From positions 124,001-188,000 of the forward strand of contig NZ_JASSVM010000006.1 in NCBI RefSeq assembly GCF_030541005.1: a stretch of DNA of 64,000 nt, read 5' to 3'. The stretch comes from Marinobacter sp. SS5-14b. GTDB lineage: Bacteria; Pseudomonadota; Gammaproteobacteria; Pseudomonadales; Oleiphilaceae. The notes below the pieces were generated by a model. It was not told the DNA's origin and ran no database searches. It was given only the letters and a program-made list of their open reading frames with translations. The position numbers and the translations under genes were made by a program. Below, in pieces: positions 32,645 to 43,042 of the stretch (position 1 is the first letter of the stretch; every line of letters begins with the position of its first letter).

Positions 32645-33802
32645 ATGGCGAACCAGGCACCCATTGTGATTGTTGGCACCGGATTGTCCGGCTACTCGCT
32701 GGTGCGAGAGCTGCGCAAGCTCGATAAAGAAACACCGGTGGTTATGGTAACGGCCGACGATGGCGTGAGTTACTCCAAGCCGATGTTGTCGACGGGTTTT
32801 ACCAAGGGAAAAGATGCACAAGGGCTGGCTCAGGCCGAGACCGAGGCGATGGCCGCGCAGCTTGGTGTAGAGGTTCGCACGTTCAGCACGGTGACCGGTA
32901 TTGATACCGAGGCTCATGAGCTGGTGCTAGGCGATCAACGGCTCGGCTATAGCAAGCTGGTGCTTGCCTGGGGTGCGGATGTTATTCGGCTGGGGTTGGC
33001 GGGTGATGGTCAGGATCATGTTCACTCGATCAACGACCTGATGGATTATCGGGCGTTCCGCACAGCGCTTGAGGGTGGTCAGCGGGTCGCTATCATGGGT
33101 GCCGGTCTCATCGGCTGTGAATTTGCCAATGACTTGCGTATCGGCGGTTATGAGGTGGATGTGATTGCTCCGGACACCGCGGTTATGCCGAGCCTGCTTC
33201 CCGGGGCGGCGGCCAATGCCGTGCAGCATGAGCTGGCGGAGCTGGGAGTAAGATTTCACCTGGGTACCGTGGTTGAACGAGTCGATCGTTGCGAGCGTGG
33301 TGTCAGGCTTACCCTTGGTAATGGTGAAACGCTTGATGCTGACCTGGTGGTTTCAGCGGTGGGCTTGCGTCCGCGTGTTGAGCTTGCCAGGGCCGCCGGT
33401 ATCGAGGTTGGCCGGGGCATTCAGGTGAATCGGGCACTGGAAACGTCGGCGCCGGATGTGTTTGCACTCGGTGACTGTGCCGAAGTGGATGGTCAGGTGT
33501 TGCTGTATGTGCTGCCGCTGATGGCGTGTGCCCGGGCTCTGGCGAAAACCCTGACCGGAGAACGAACCGACGTCCGATACGGCACTATGCCGGTGATGAT
33601 TAAAACCCCTTGTTGCCCTACGGCCGTTTGCCCACCGCCTGCCGGAGTAGAAGGTGAATGGGTGGTTGAGCAGGAAGGCTCTGACGTGAAGGCGTTGTTC
33701 AACTCGCCCTCCGGTGAAGTGCTCGGTTTTGCCGTAACTGGCCGGTTTGCTGTTGAAAAACAGGCTCTAGCGAAAGAAGTCCCGCCTATCCACCAGGATT
33801 GA
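32645..33802 (+). CDS. FAD-dependent rubredoxin reductase
   Basis: 385 residues: FAD-binding IVGTGLSGYSL (8-18), an NAD-binding motif IMGAGLIGCEFA (about 150) and the second FAD motif VFALGDCAE (about 275). Oxidises NADH and reduces the rubredoxin encoded just upstream. Length and motif spacing match Pseudomonas RubB. A terminator follows. The pair feeds electrons to an alkane monooxygenase or similar oxygenase encoded elsewhere. Confidence 0.93.
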   Translation: MANQAPIVIVGTGLSGYSLVRELRKLDKETPVVMVTADDGVSYSKPMLSTGFTKGKDAQGLAQAETEAMAAQLGVEVRTFSTVTGIDTEAHELVLGDQRLGYSKLVLAWGADVIRLGLAGDGQDHVHSINDLMDYRAFRTALEGGQRVAIMGAGLIGCEFANDLRIGGYEVDVIAPDTAVMPSLLPGAAANAVQHELAELGVRFHLGTVVERVDRCERGVRLTLGNGETLDADLVVSAVGLRPRVELARAAGIEVGRGIQVNRALETSAPDVFALGDCAEVDGQVLLYVLPLMACARALAKTLTGERTDVRYGTMPVMIKTPCCPTAVCPPPAGVEGEWVVEQEGSDVKALFNSPSGEVLGFAVTGRFAVEKQALAKEVPPIHQD

Positions 33803-33808
33803 GTAAGC

Positions 33809-33847
33809 GCCGCCAGGCCTGCTGTTCTGGCGGCTCCTTTCTTTTCT
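33809..33847 (+). terminator. terminator after rubredoxin reductase
   Basis: An 8-bp stem GCCGCCAG / CTGGCGGC with a 10-nt loop followed by TCCTTTCTTTTC, seven bases after the stop codon. Confidence 0.75.
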
Positions 33848-33940
33848 GTTCAGCGTTGCGAAATTTTCTCGCCTGGGGTAAAACCATTCGTAAGCTAAGG
33901 AGCTGTTCACAGGCTCCCGGATAACGCAACAGGAGCTGGC

Positions 33941-34801
33941 ATGCTAGAGGTAACCCGAAAACTGGTGGAATTACTGGATTTGTCACCGATTGGAGATGAC
34001 CACTTCCAGGGTGACAGTGAAGATCTGGGTTTCCCCCACGTCTTTGGTGGCCAGGTGCTTGGCCAGGCCTTAATGGCGGCCAGCCGAACCGTTGAAGACC
34101 GGTTGTGTCACTCTTTGCACGCCTATTTCCTGCGCCCGGGCAATCACAGTATGCCCATTGATTATGAGGTGCAGCGGGTTCGGGATGGTGGCACGTTTTC
34201 GGTTCGCAGGGTAATTGCGCGCCAGGATGGCAAGGAGATTCTGACCGGCTCCATGTCGTTTCAGATTGCCGAAGAAGGCATGAGCCACCAGCTGGACATG
34301 CCTGCTGCGCCAGATCCGGATACCCTGCGATCTGAGCAGGACTGGGGCAACCTGATTGCTGACAAAGTGCCGGAAAAGATGCGCGACATGCTCACGCGGG
34401 ATCGTCCTATCGAGATCCGGCCGGTTGACCCGGTGAACCCCTTCAAGCCGGAAAAGCGTCCGCCGCATCGCCAGAACTGGTTCCGGGCGGCAGGGCCGTT
34501 GCCGGATGATCCCGTTCTGCACCGGTGCCTTCTCACCTACGCTTCAGACTTCAGTTTTCTGGGTACCTCGCTGAACCCCCATGGCCGTACGTTCATGAGC
34601 AAGAATATGCAGGTGGCCAGTCTGGATCATGCCATCTGGTTCCATCGGGATTTTCGTATGGATGACTGGCTTCTGTATGACAAGGACAGCCCGAGTGCCT
34701 CCAGTGGGCGAGGCTTCAATCGGGGCAACTTCTTCACGCGGGATGGTGTGCTGGTGGCTTCAACCACTCAGGAAGCGTTGATTCGCGAGCGGCAAGGCTG
34801 A
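33941..34801 (+). CDS. tesB: acyl-CoA thioesterase II TesB
   Basis: 286 residues, the same as E. coli TesB, built as a double hotdog. Conserved segments include VFGGQVLGQAL (about 31), SLHAYFLRPG and the C-terminal MASLDHAIWFHR-like region (here VASLDHAIWFHRDF) with the catalytic Asp. Hydrolyses medium- to long-chain acyl-CoA. AGGAG lies before the ATG. Its last 34 bp overlap the convergent c-di-GMP gene. Confidence 0.95.
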   Translation: MLEVTRKLVELLDLSPIGDDHFQGDSEDLGFPHVFGGQVLGQALMAASRTVEDRLCHSLHAYFLRPGNHSMPIDYEVQRVRDGGTFSVRRVIARQDGKEILTGSMSFQIAEEGMSHQLDMPAAPDPDTLRSEQDWGNLIADKVPEKMRDMLTRDRPIEIRPVDPVNPFKPEKRPPHRQNWFRAAGPLPDDPVLHRCLLTYASDFSFLGTSLNPHGRTFMSKNMQVASLDHAIWFHRDFRMDDWLLYDKDSPSASSGRGFNRGNFFTRDGVLVASTTQEALIRERQG

Positions 34802-37314
34802 CCGGCCAGCCATTCAATCATTTCGTCAAATGGCATCGGCCGGGCCAGAAAGTATCCCTGGATCTGGTCGCAGCCCATTTTGGCGAGCAGGTTGAGGGTT
34901 TCCTCGTTCTCTACCCCTTCGGCAACAACGGTATAACCCAGGCTGTGGCACATATCGATGGTGGTTTGCACAATCACTCTGTCCTGCTCACGCTCAGGAA
35001 GTTCGGTGACCAGGGATCGATCGATCTTGATCTCGCTGGCGGGCAACTGCTTGATGTAGGACAGCGACGAGTAGCCTGAGCCAAAATCGTCAATCGACAG
35101 AGGGATGCCCGCATCGTTCAGCGAATTCAGTGCTTTCAGTGAGTTGACCGGATCCTGCATCATGGAGGTTTCCGTTACTTCGAAGGTGATGGCGCCGATG
35201 TGGGAGTGGTAGCTCTTCATCAGGCGTTGAACGAATACCGCAAAATCCGGCTCTCGCAGATTGTTGGGGGAGATGTTCACCGCAATGCCCGCAAAATGGC
35301 CGAGCTCCATAAGCCGGCTTCTCAGCTCCAGGGCTTCTTGCAGTACCCAGCGGGTGAGAGGTTTGATCAGCCCGGTTTGTTCTGCAAGCGCAATTATTTC
35401 ATCCGCCCGGATCGGCTGTTCACGGCCTGGCCAGCGGATAAGAGCTTCAAACCCCGCTATTTCCCAGGTTTTAAGGTTCAGTTTCGGTTGCAGGAACAGC
35501 GTCAGCCCTTTGTTGTCGATGGCCCGGCGCAGTTCTGAAACCAGGGTGAGCCGGTCGGCACTGAAAGAGTCTCTGGACGGTTTGTAGTAAGAAATGCCCC
35601 GCTCCCGCGCGCGATCGGAGCCTTCCGCAATGACGGCCCGACGAATCAGTATGTTGGCGTCTGTGCCATGGTCCGGGTAGATGGCAACCCCGAGTTGTGG
35701 TTGCAAGGGCACCTGCATGCCAAGAAAGTCGATCGGGTACCTGACTTCCTCAATGCTTCTGAGCACTCGCCGGGGAACGGCCTCGGCCAGGTCGGCATCG
35801 ACCACGAAAGCAAAGGTCTGGGGGTCCAGGCTCGCAACATAGAAATCATGCTGATCGGTCTGCTCCAGCGGCAACGCGCCAGGCACATCTCGAATCACCG
35901 CGTTGTAGTGTTTGGAGGCTAACTCAAGAATTCGGTCGGTGTTGCGGTGCCCGAGGGTTTTGGTGACCGGGTAAAGGTTGTTGAGGTGGATAATCACCAC
36001 GCCATAGCGCCCGGCAGTGCTGCTGTGTATCAGTTCTTTCAGGCGCATCTCAAAGCTGCTGCGATTGGGAAGGCCGGTCAGCGGGTGGTGCAGAGCCTGG
36101 TCCATTAACCGAAGTTCTGCCGCGCGGCGGGCTTCCAGGGCTTTGAGTTCGGCCTCGCGAGACATCAGTTTGTCCTGGCGTTCGTGATAGATCCGGATGG
36201 CGAGGGCCAGGCTGAGCAGAATGGCTTCCAGCACCGAGCCGATCTGCATGCCGTAGGCGGTCACAAAACTGTTGGGAACCAGCCCGTATTTGTTGGCTGC
36301 GGTCACCGCGCTGCCGAGCGTCAGCGCGCCCCAGGCCAGTGTGTAATAGGCCGCCTGAGGGTTGCCTTTGAGCCACTGCAAAGGGCCGACAAAGGTCAGT
36401 AACAGGCAGCTGGGAATGGCCATGGCGACGGTAAGGCGACTCGCCGTGCTGTAGTCAGTAAAGAAGGAGGCCAGCACCAGCAGTACATTCAGTGCGATGG
36501 TGACAAGCAGTAATCGGTTCATTACCGGGCTGGTTTCTTTTAACCGCAAGAAGGCCCGTGAAAACAGCAGCGAGAAGGTCACGGCCAGGGGCACGATAAG
36601 TAACATGGCCATATTCTGAATGGCTGGAAGGCCCGGCCACAGGAACTGATAGGTGCTGCCATTAAGGCTACCAACCAGCAATAGATAGCCAAAGGTTGAA
36701 AGCACATAAAGCAGATAGACCGATTCGCGCAGCGCCAGAAACACAAACAGATTGAAACAGATGACGGTCAGCAGAATGCCGTAGTAACCGGCGTGAAGGT
36801 GCGTTTCGATGGAGGCCTTTTCAAAAAAACTCAGGTTGCTCCAAAGCTTCAACGGAACCTGCATGGCACCTTCGGTCTGCACTCGTATCAGTACTTGGAA
36901 CTGCCCGTCAGGCGTCAGGTTGAGTGGAAACAGAAAGTGAGGGTGTTGCACGGGGCGTTCACGGAAAAACAAGCGGTCACCGGCGCTCTCGTGCTGCACG
37001 ATCTGGCCACTCTCAAGCAGATAGATATCGATGTAATCCAAGGCTGGATAACGGATTTCCAGAAGATTGACCAGCCCGGGATCGGTCACTTCAAAGCGCA
37101 ACCAGATGTGGTCACGAATGTAGCCAAAGTTAGGGGTTTGTTCGGGGAGCCTCTGCCATTGCGTCGATGCCAGGGCCTGATCGGGTGTCAGCGCTGAATC
37201 CGAAGCGACCCGGAGATACTCCATGGGCGGAATATAGGAGGATCTCGCGGCAAGTGCCGAAGTTGATATTGCCAGCAGCAGTAACAAAACTGCCAGGAGT
37301 CGGGCTGGTTTCAT
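34768..37314 (-). CDS. membrane c-di-GMP phosphodiesterase (7TMR-DISM, degenerate GGDEF, EAL)
   Basis: About 848 residues: signal peptide (1-22), a periplasmic 7TMR-DISMED2-like domain (about 30-170), seven membrane helices (about 180-385), a coiled linker, a GGDEF domain with a lost signature (LDPQTFAFV at the GGDEF position) and a complete EAL domain ([39 protein letters not shown]). Predicted to hydrolyse c-di-GMP in response to an external signal. The ATG at 37314 is preferred over a GTG three codons earlier; neither has a strong ribosome site. Confidence 0.87.
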   Translation of the reverse strand: MKPARLLAVLLLLLAISTSALAARSSYIPPMEYLRVASDSALTPDQALASTQWQRLPEQTPNFGYIRDHIWLRFEVTDPGLVNLLEIRYPALDYIDIYLLESGQIVQHESAGDRLFFRERPVQHPHFLFPLNLTPDGQFQVLIRVQTEGAMQVPLKLWSNLSFFEKASIETHLHAGYYGILLTVICFNLFVFLALRESVYLLYVLSTFGYLLLVGSLNGSTYQFLWPGLPAIQNMAMLLIVPLAVTFSLLFSRAFLRLKETSPVMNRLLLVTIALNVLLVLASFFTDYSTASRLTVAMAIPSCLLLTFVGPLQWLKGNPQAAYYTLAWGALTLGSAVTAANKYGLVPNSFVTAYGMQIGSVLEAILLSLALAIRIYHERQDKLMSREAELKALEARRAAELRLMDQALHHPLTGLPNRSSFEMRLKELIHSSTAGRYGVVIIHLNNLYPVTKTLGHRNTDRILELASKHYNAVIRDVPGALPLEQTDQHDFYVASLDPQTFAFVVDADLAEAVPRRVLRSIEEVRYPIDFLGMQVPLQPQLGVAIYPDHGTDANILIRRAVIAEGSDRARERGISYYKPSRDSFSADRLTLVSELRRAIDNKGLTLFLQPKLNLKTWEIAGFEALIRWPGREQPIRADEIIALAEQTGLIKPLTRWVLQEALELRSRLMELGHFAGIAVNISPNNLREPDFAVFVQRLMKSYHSHIGAITFEVTETSMMQDPVNSLKALNSLNDAGIPLSIDDFGSGYSSLSYIKQLPASEIKIDRSLVTELPEREQDRVIVQTTIDMCHSLGYTVVAEGVENEETLNLLAKMGCDQIQGYFLARPMPFDEMIEWLAGQPCRSRINAS

Positions 37315-37421
37315 TAGAGTCACGCGTTACCGTTATTATCATTCTGACTTGAGTATGGCCTGTCGCCGGAGGCGGCTCAAGCGGCAATGCAAAGAGTTTT
37401 GGTAACTTGTGTAAGTATTGG

Positions 37422-37868
37422 TCAAATCCCGTTAATCCATTGTCTTGCCCATTGCAGTGCTTCGATTTCGGGCTCCAGGGTTTCCAGCGCATCGATCCGG
37501 AGGGTGTCTCCTACCTTTCGGGCAGAGGTTTCGTAGAGTGCTTCTTCCATCAGATCACCAGCGCCGCAAAAGGTATCACCGTAAGAGCTGTCGCCCAGAA
37601 CGATCACGCCAAAAGGGCGCCCTGGTTGCTGGGGCAACTGATCTCTGAGCGCCATGTAGAAAGGCAGCAGGTTGGGCGGCACTTCTCCCTGACCCGTCGT
37701 GGAGGTGCATATCAGGAGTGCATCGTTGTTGCCGGTGATGTCTTCAAGGACAGGATTCTCCAGCACCGTTACCTGGTGCCCCTCCTGCTCCATTTCCTGT
37801 TTGATTTTGCGTGCGGTCAGCAGGGCGCCGCCGTAGACGCTTCCGGTCAATATGCGAATAGATGCCAT
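37422..37868 (-). CDS. flavodoxin-like protein (MioC type)
   Basis: 148 residues of a single flavodoxin domain. FMN phosphate loop TGSVYGGA (8-15), the second loop STTGQGEVPPNL (about 56) and the third GDSSYGDTFCGAG (about 93). The length matches MioC/short flavodoxins that feed electrons to radical or biotin-synthase type enzymes; the partner is not visible. It lies between two c-di-GMP genes on the same strand. Confidence 0.85.
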   Translation of the reverse strand: MASIRILTGSVYGGALLTARKIKQEMEQEGHQVTVLENPVLEDITGNNDALLICTSTTGQGEVPPNLLPFYMALRDQLPQQPGRPFGVIVLGDSSYGDTFCGAGDLMEEALYETSARKVGDTLRIDALETLEPEIEALQWARQWINGI

Positions 37869-37938
37869 GTTACTGCCTGTGCCAGAGGTGATGAGCGTGT
37901 TTCAAGGCGAGTGATGATAGCGGCGGGCCATGCCGGGC

Positions 37939-39036
37939 TCAAGCGGAGGGTGTTGTGTCGGCGTCCTGGCTGCGAACCCGGGGGGCGATCCGGTTCCGGC
38001 CATCTTGTTTGGCGCTGTAAAGCTGGATGTCGGCGAGTTTCAGCAGTTCGTCAACGGAGCCCGCCTTCGAGATCGAGCAGACACCGGCACTGATGGTGAC
38101 CGGCATGAGCGCGTCCTGGTGACGGAACTCCGTGCGGGCGACTTCTGATCTAAGACGCTCTGCCAGCGCGAGTGCCTGCAGTAATGTGGTGTCGGGCAGC
38201 AGGAGCAGAAATTCCTCTCCGCCCCAGCGGGCGGCGACATCGGTCTGGCGGATGATGCCCCGGGTCAGGTCGGCGAAGCGTTGAAGCACGATATCGCCAG
38301 CGTCATGGCCATAGTTGTCGTTAATTTGTTTGAACAGGTCCAGGTCAATCAGAGCGACTGAGAAATGATGCCCCGATCTCTGGAAACGCAAGTACTCCGC
38401 ATTCAGGCGATTCTGCATTTCCCTGCGGTTGGCGAGCCCGGTTAACTCGTCGGTTCGGGCCGCATGCTCGTGGGCCCGCGCAAAGGCTTCCAGTTTGGTG
38501 CGGGCTTTCAGTCTGCCTGCCTCCAGTACGAAGCAGAAAATGGCTTCAAACGTGAGGGTGACGAAAAAGCGTATTTTGAAGTCGGTGCTGTACTGAGCGG
38601 AAACGCCAGGCAGATCTGGAAACTGGAAAACAACGATCGCCAGCAGGTAACAGAAAAGCAGAATGGCCACGCCGCCTTTGAGGCTGGTCAGGAAGAACAG
38701 CAGGGGTGGTAGCACGTAAAACCAGAGTGGCCCGGTGCTGCTTTCTCCTCCCGAAGCGATCAGATAGGTGAACAGCAAAGCGACCACGGTGAGCAGTCCC
38801 GTTTTTTGAATCTCCCGGTTCCTGGTCCACGCAAACCAGGCCATGTTTGCCAGAACCGGCACATTGAACAGCCACAGTATCCACGCATGAAAGTAATGCT
38901 CGGAATACCAGGCTTTGATGCCAATGCCGGTCAGGCACACCAGCGCCATAGCCGACAGGCCCGTGAGCAGACGGGAGACCTGCCGCGCTTCGTGCTCGCT
39001 GGACATGGCTGGAGTTGGCTGGGCGTGTTCGGTCAT
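37939..39036 (-). CDS. membrane diguanylate cyclase (GGDEF)
   Basis: 365 residues. Six hydrophobic segments (about 20-190) form an input membrane domain. A GGDEF domain follows (about 200-355) with the active signature GGEEF (about 282) and an inhibitory site RQTD five residues before it, so it should make c-di-GMP and be product-inhibited. Unlike its two EAL neighbours in the window it is a synthase. It is divergent from the Pit phosphate transporter. Confidence 0.9.
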   Translation of the reverse strand: MTEHAQPTPAMSSEHEARQVSRLLTGLSAMALVCLTGIGIKAWYSEHYFHAWILWLFNVPVLANMAWFAWTRNREIQKTGLLTVVALLFTYLIASGGESSTGPLWFYVLPPLLFFLTSLKGGVAILLFCYLLAIVVFQFPDLPGVSAQYSTDFKIRFFVTLTFEAIFCFVLEAGRLKARTKLEAFARAHEHAARTDELTGLANRREMQNRLNAEYLRFQRSGHHFSVALIDLDLFKQINDNYGHDAGDIVLQRFADLTRGIIRQTDVAARWGGEEFLLLLPDTTLLQALALAERLRSEVARTEFRHQDALMPVTISAGVCSISKAGSVDELLKLADIQLYSAKQDGRNRIAPRVRSQDADTTPSA

Positions 39037-39142
39037 TTAGTGTTGCACTTTTTGACATATTTCCTCTAAGTATGCGCCAAAAATACTCAGGATTGGAGCC
39101 TAAACTGACGACAATGTGAAGCACGGCCTATACTGCAGTTTG

Positions 39143-39171
39143 TTTCAATTTGATGGCAAAAAATTTATAGT
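39143..39171 (+). promoter_or_regulatory. sigma-70 promoter of the phosphate transporter gene
   Basis: -35 TTTCAA (39143-39148) and -10 TATAGT (39166-39171) with a 17-bp spacer. No Pho box was recognised, fitting a constitutive low-affinity transporter. Confidence 0.5.
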
Positions 39172-39224
39172 TTGCGCCCAACGACCTGTCGACCCCATTC
39201 TGTTTACAAGAGAACATAGCGCTT

Positions 39225-40790
39225 ATGGCCCGTTCCACCAGCTTCCTGGATACTCTTCTCAGCAGCCCCTCCACGGAAAGGTACAGGGTTGGTTTAAGTG
39301 TGTTATTCCTGCTGGGTGTCTGGCTGACCGTCGGATCCTTCAGCCAGGGGTTGCCCAACAGCATGCTTCTGATGGCCGCGGCTGTCATTGGTGGTTATAT
39401 GGCCATCAACATTGGTGCTAATGATGTCGCCAATAACGTGGGCCCGGCGGTAGGTTCCGGTGCGCTTTCCCTCGGTGCTGCGGTGGTACTGGCTGCTATT
39501 TTTGAGGCGTCAGGCGCGCTCATTGCGGGCGGCGATGTCGTTTCCACGATCAAGGGAGGCATTATTGATCCGACCACCCTTGAAGATCCCAGGGCGTTCG
39601 TGTGGTTGATGACAGCCGCACTGCTGGCGGGTGCGCTGTGGCTTAATCTGGCCACCTGGATGGGCGCGCCGGTTTCGACCACGCACTCCATCGTTGGCGG
39701 CGTGCTGGGCGCCGGTATCGCAGCCGGTGGCTGGGCCATCGCAGACTGGAACGTCATGGGTAAGATTGTGGCAAGCTGGGTGATTTCACCGGTGCTTGGC
39801 GGCGTTCTGGCGGCTTTGTTTCTGTATGCCATCAAGAGAACCGTTCTCTACCGCCAGGATCTGGTTTCCTCTGCCCGCACGTTTGTGCCCTGGCTGGTGG
39901 CCATTATGGCCTGGGCATTCGCCACCTACCTGATGGTCAAGGGCGTAAAAAAGATTGTCAAAGTGGACATGATTGAGGCCACCGGGATTGGTTTCGCCGT
40001 TGCTGCAGTGGTGTTTTTCGTCATGCGCACAGTGGTAAGTCGTCGCGCCGCGACCATGGAAAACAGTGCTGCAGGGGTGAACTCCCTGTTCACCTGGCCA
40101 CTGATCTTTGCTGCGGCGCTGTTGAGCTTTGCCCACGGCGCCAACGATGTAGCAAACGCCATTGGCCCCCTGGCTGCAATTAATGACGCCATTCAGGCCG
40201 GTGGTGGGGTGGTGACCTCAGCCAGGATTCCTTTGTGGGTGATGCTGGTCGGTGCCATCGGGCTGGCTGTTGGCTTGATGCTGTTCGGACCGCGCCTGAT
40301 CAAAACCGTCGGCAGTGAAATCACCGAGCTCGACAAGACCCGGGCTTTCTGTATCGCTTTGTCTGCCGCGTTAACTGTCATTGTCGCCTCTCAGTTGGGC
40401 CTGCCGGTCAGCTCTACGCACATCGCAATCGGTGGTGTGTTTGGTGTTGGCTTCTTGCGGGAGTACCTGAAATCTAACTATGCGACTCAGCTGCACAAGA
40501 TCATTGAACACCATGATCCGGCTGAACAGGAGCGTCTGAAGCCGTTCCTGGATGATTTCCGCAATGCTTCTGTGGAAGAGATGGAGTACCTGCTGAAGCA
40601 GGCGAAAAAGAAGAAGCAGCAGGTGCCGTTGTCCAAATCCGAGCGTAAGCGTCTGAAGAAGATCTACAAGGAAGAGATGGTCAAGCGTTCCCACCTGTTC
40701 CGCATCGCCGCAGCCTGGATTATTACAGTTCCTGCTTCGGCCTTGATGGCTGCGTTCTTGTTCTTTGCGCTTCGGGGTTTGATGGTTTAG
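39225..40790 (+). CDS. pitA: inorganic phosphate transporter, Pit family
   Basis: 521 residues and about ten membrane helices. It has two copies of the signature: GANDVANNVGPAVGSG (about 66) and GANDVANAIGP (about 305), typical of PHO-4 proteins that carry metal-phosphate with protons. A charged cytoplasmic insert rich in Lys and Glu lies near 435-490 before the last helix. The ATG at 39225 follows AAGAGAAC. A GC-rich hairpin without a T run lies just after the stop (40797-40818). Confidence 0.93.
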   Translation: MARSTSFLDTLLSSPSTERYRVGLSVLFLLGVWLTVGSFSQGLPNSMLLMAAAVIGGYMAINIGANDVANNVGPAVGSGALSLGAAVVLAAIFEASGALIAGGDVVSTIKGGIIDPTTLEDPRAFVWLMTAALLAGALWLNLATWMGAPVSTTHSIVGGVLGAGIAAGGWAIADWNVMGKIVASWVISPVLGGVLAALFLYAIKRTVLYRQDLVSSARTFVPWLVAIMAWAFATYLMVKGVKKIVKVDMIEATGIGFAVAAVVFFVMRTVVSRRAATMENSAAGVNSLFTWPLIFAAALLSFAHGANDVANAIGPLAAINDAIQAGGGVVTSARIPLWVMLVGAIGLAVGLMLFGPRLIKTVGSEITELDKTRAFCIALSAALTVIVASQLGLPVSSTHIAIGGVFGVGFLREYLKSNYATQLHKIIEHHDPAEQERLKPFLDDFRNASVEEMEYLLKQAKKKKQQVPLSKSERKRLKKIYKEEMVKRSHLFRIAAAWIITVPASALMAAFLFFALRGLMV

Positions 40791-40893
40791 TCGCGGGCGG
40801 GGCTGGTTAGTGCCCCGCAGTTTGGCCATACTATAGGCATGATGTTGCGCGGGGCGCTTTGGCCCTGAAGCTATCCAATTTCGGGAGTAGGGA

Positions 40894-41160
40894 ATGAGTT
40901 CATCTGTTGAGAGTCATCAGGCCAAGATGATCGGAGAGCTGCGGGTTTTCATCAAGAAAGTTCTGAGCGACCCGACCATCGCCGTCAAGTCCATGGATAT
41001 TGCCCGCAAGTACAAGAGCGAACCAAAAGCGGATGCCTTGATCGCGCGCGAGATCAGTGCCAACACCACGATTCGTATTCCGGAAAACTGGAGTGACGCG
41101 GACAAGATGTTTCTGGAGATCCTGCACGAGGTGCTGGATGACGAAGAGGCGCTTTACTGA
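40894..41160 (+). CDS. conserved hypothetical protein, 88 residues
   Basis: Not recognised. A soluble, charged, mainly helical protein (SHQAKMIGELRVFIKKVL, then an acidic end DDEEALY) with no Cys, no signal and no membrane segment. GGGAG lies before the ATG. It follows the Pit transporter by 103 bp, and the first of the variable-arm hairpins lies 30 bp after its stop. Confidence 0.65.
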   Translation: MSSSVESHQAKMIGELRVFIKKVLSDPTIAVKSMDIARKYKSEPKADALIAREISANTTIRIPENWSDADKMFLEILHEVLDDEEALY

Positions 41161-41190
41161 GTCTGGCTTTGGAGTATTCAGGAGTAGGTT

Positions 41191-41297
41191 GGGGCTTGCG
41201 GGGCCCCTTTCCGAAACACGCTGTGAATACGTCCTTGTACGCTCTGCTCCGCCATCCATGGCTCCGCAAGGTTTCGGAAAGGGGCCCCGCAAGCCCC
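41191..41297 (+). repeat. variable-arm hairpin element, copy 1
   Basis: A perfect 27-bp inverted repeat (41191-41217 and 41271-41297) surrounds a 53-nt loop (41218-41270) that begins ACGCTGTGAATACGTCC and contains the small palindrome GCCATCCATGGC. The loop is 52/53 identical to copy 2 at 43612-43722, yet the arms are unrelated to those of the other copies. It lies between the 88-residue protein gene and panP. There is no T run after the arms, so it is not a typical terminator. Confidence 0.9.
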
Positions 41298-41365
41298 GCC
41301 TTCGGCTTCTTGCTGGGCCCGCAAATGCTCTAGGTTCTTGTGGCGACAGAGCCTCTCAAGCTGAC

Positions 41366-43042
41366 TTAAGCCTGTCTGACTTGTTTTCTATTCTGTTTTA
41401 ACACCGCTTCCGCCATCTGGTGCAGGATGGCGATCTCATCGGCAATCCCATCTTCCTTCGACAGTTCCCTCTGCTCCTTGAGAATATCTTCCAGAATAGC
41501 CGGCGTTGTTAACGGGTTGGCCAACACCACGCGGAATACGATGCAGGGGAAGTGGTAATACTTCGCTGGCTCAAGGCGGGTTCGGGAGACAAACGCTTTG
41601 CCGTGCTCCCGCTGGGTTTTCTGGATGAACTTGGTGATGCGGTTCAGGCAGGTGTTCATTTTTTCTGCCTGGAGTTCGTCGGCCACGGCAAGAGCTTGCC
41701 GGGCGACTTCCGGGCAATACCGGTAGGTCAGTATGTTCAGTTCTGGTCGGGTGACCAGTTCGAAGTCTGGCTGTTCGTCGATCATCTGAGCGAAGGTTTT
41801 GGCCTTTTCGATGCCTTGATCAATCAGGATTTCGTAGCCTTCCCGGGCGAGGATTTTCAGGCCGGAATGGATCAGCATGGACATGCCCGGGCGGGAGCCC
41901 TCGAGGGTGGTGCTGCCGAGGTCTCTGGAGCCCTTACGGATGATGTACTGGGCGTGGTGTTCGACCGCGCTGGCCAGGCTGGGGTCTTTGAAGACGACCA
42001 GGCCGACCCCCATGGGCACGTACAGTTGTTTGTGGGCGTCGAAGGTCACGGAGTCTGCGTTTTCGATGCCTCGCAACAAGTGCCGGTAGGTACGGGAGAA
42101 CAGGGTTGGGCCTCCCCAGGCGGCATCTACGTGGAAGTGGGCGCCGAATTCTTTGGCGATATCGGCCATGGCTTCCAGTGGGTCAACGTTGCCGGTTTCG
42201 GTGGTGCCAGCCACGCCGCAGATGGCCATGACTTTGATTTTCTGTTTCTGCAGTTCCAGGCATTTATCACGCAGGGCATCGGTCTGGATGCGGTTGTCGT
42301 CGTCGGTATCGACTGGCACCAGGGCATCCCGGCCCAGGCCGAGGACATCGGCGGCTTTGCGCAGGGAGTAGTGGCCGCGTTTGGAGACAACGATGGCAGC
42401 GCCTTCGTAGCCGTAATATTTCAGCGCCCGGAACAGGCCTTCCTCATGCAGGCCCCGGAAGCTGCCTTCGGCCGGGAAGGCACGGTTGCGGGCGACCCAG
42501 AGGGCGGTCAGATTGGCAACGGTGCCGCCGGAGCACATGGCGCCCAGGGCGTGCCGGGGGTCGTGCATCCATTTGCGGTAGAAGGAGCCGTCCTGCTGGT
42601 AGACCAGGCGGTGAATCATGCCCAGAACCTGGCGCTCCATGGGTGTGAAGGCCTTGGAGGTTTCGGTTTTGACCAGGTTCTGGTTCAGGGCAATCATGAT
42701 TTTGGACAGCGGCAGCATGAAGTAGGGCAGCGCTGAGGTCATGTGGCCGATAAACGCCGGCGAGGCGGTGTGTACGGAATTGGCGACCAGTTTGTCGAGC
42801 AGGAACTGGGCCTGTTCCGAGACGAACACCGGTTTTTCGGGGATGACGGAATCGGCAAAATTCTTCTCGACGTCAGACAGGTCTCGCTCAACGGCTACGA
42901 TGTGTTCCTGGAGAAATCCAGCCAGGTTGCGGGAGATGTTCTGGTCGATGCGGCTCAGGGTCGATTCCGGTGCTTCGGGCACCGTGAAGACGCGATACAT
43001 TGCCTCAATCGAGGCCTGGGCGGATTTTTTCTTTCCGGTCAT
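41366..43042 (-). CDS. panP: PLP-dependent aspartate 1-decarboxylase PanP
   Basis: About 558 residues of the group II PLP decarboxylase fold. The cofactor Lys is in FDAHKQLYVP (about 330), with the preceding HVDAAWGG Asp motif. The overall pattern fits PanP, which makes beta-alanine for pantothenate in marine gammaproteobacteria that lack PanD. Glutamate decarboxylase is the alternative, but the N-terminal region and length favour PanP. The ATG at 43042 is preferred over a GTG four codons upstream. Hairpin copies 1 and 2 bracket this gene and the DUF503 gene. Confidence 0.85.
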   Translation of the reverse strand: MTGKKKSAQASIEAMYRVFTVPEAPESTLSRIDQNISRNLAGFLQEHIVAVERDLSDVEKNFADSVIPEKPVFVSEQAQFLLDKLVANSVHTASPAFIGHMTSALPYFMLPLSKIMIALNQNLVKTETSKAFTPMERQVLGMIHRLVYQQDGSFYRKWMHDPRHALGAMCSGGTVANLTALWVARNRAFPAEGSFRGLHEEGLFRALKYYGYEGAAIVVSKRGHYSLRKAADVLGLGRDALVPVDTDDDNRIQTDALRDKCLELQKQKIKVMAICGVAGTTETGNVDPLEAMADIAKEFGAHFHVDAAWGGPTLFSRTYRHLLRGIENADSVTFDAHKQLYVPMGVGLVVFKDPSLASAVEHHAQYIIRKGSRDLGSTTLEGSRPGMSMLIHSGLKILAREGYEILIDQGIEKAKTFAQMIDEQPDFELVTRPELNILTYRYCPEVARQALAVADELQAEKMNTCLNRITKFIQKTQREHGKAFVSRTRLEPAKYYHFPCIVFRVVLANPLTTPAILEDILKEQRELSKEDGIADEIAILHQMAEAVLKQNRKQVRQA

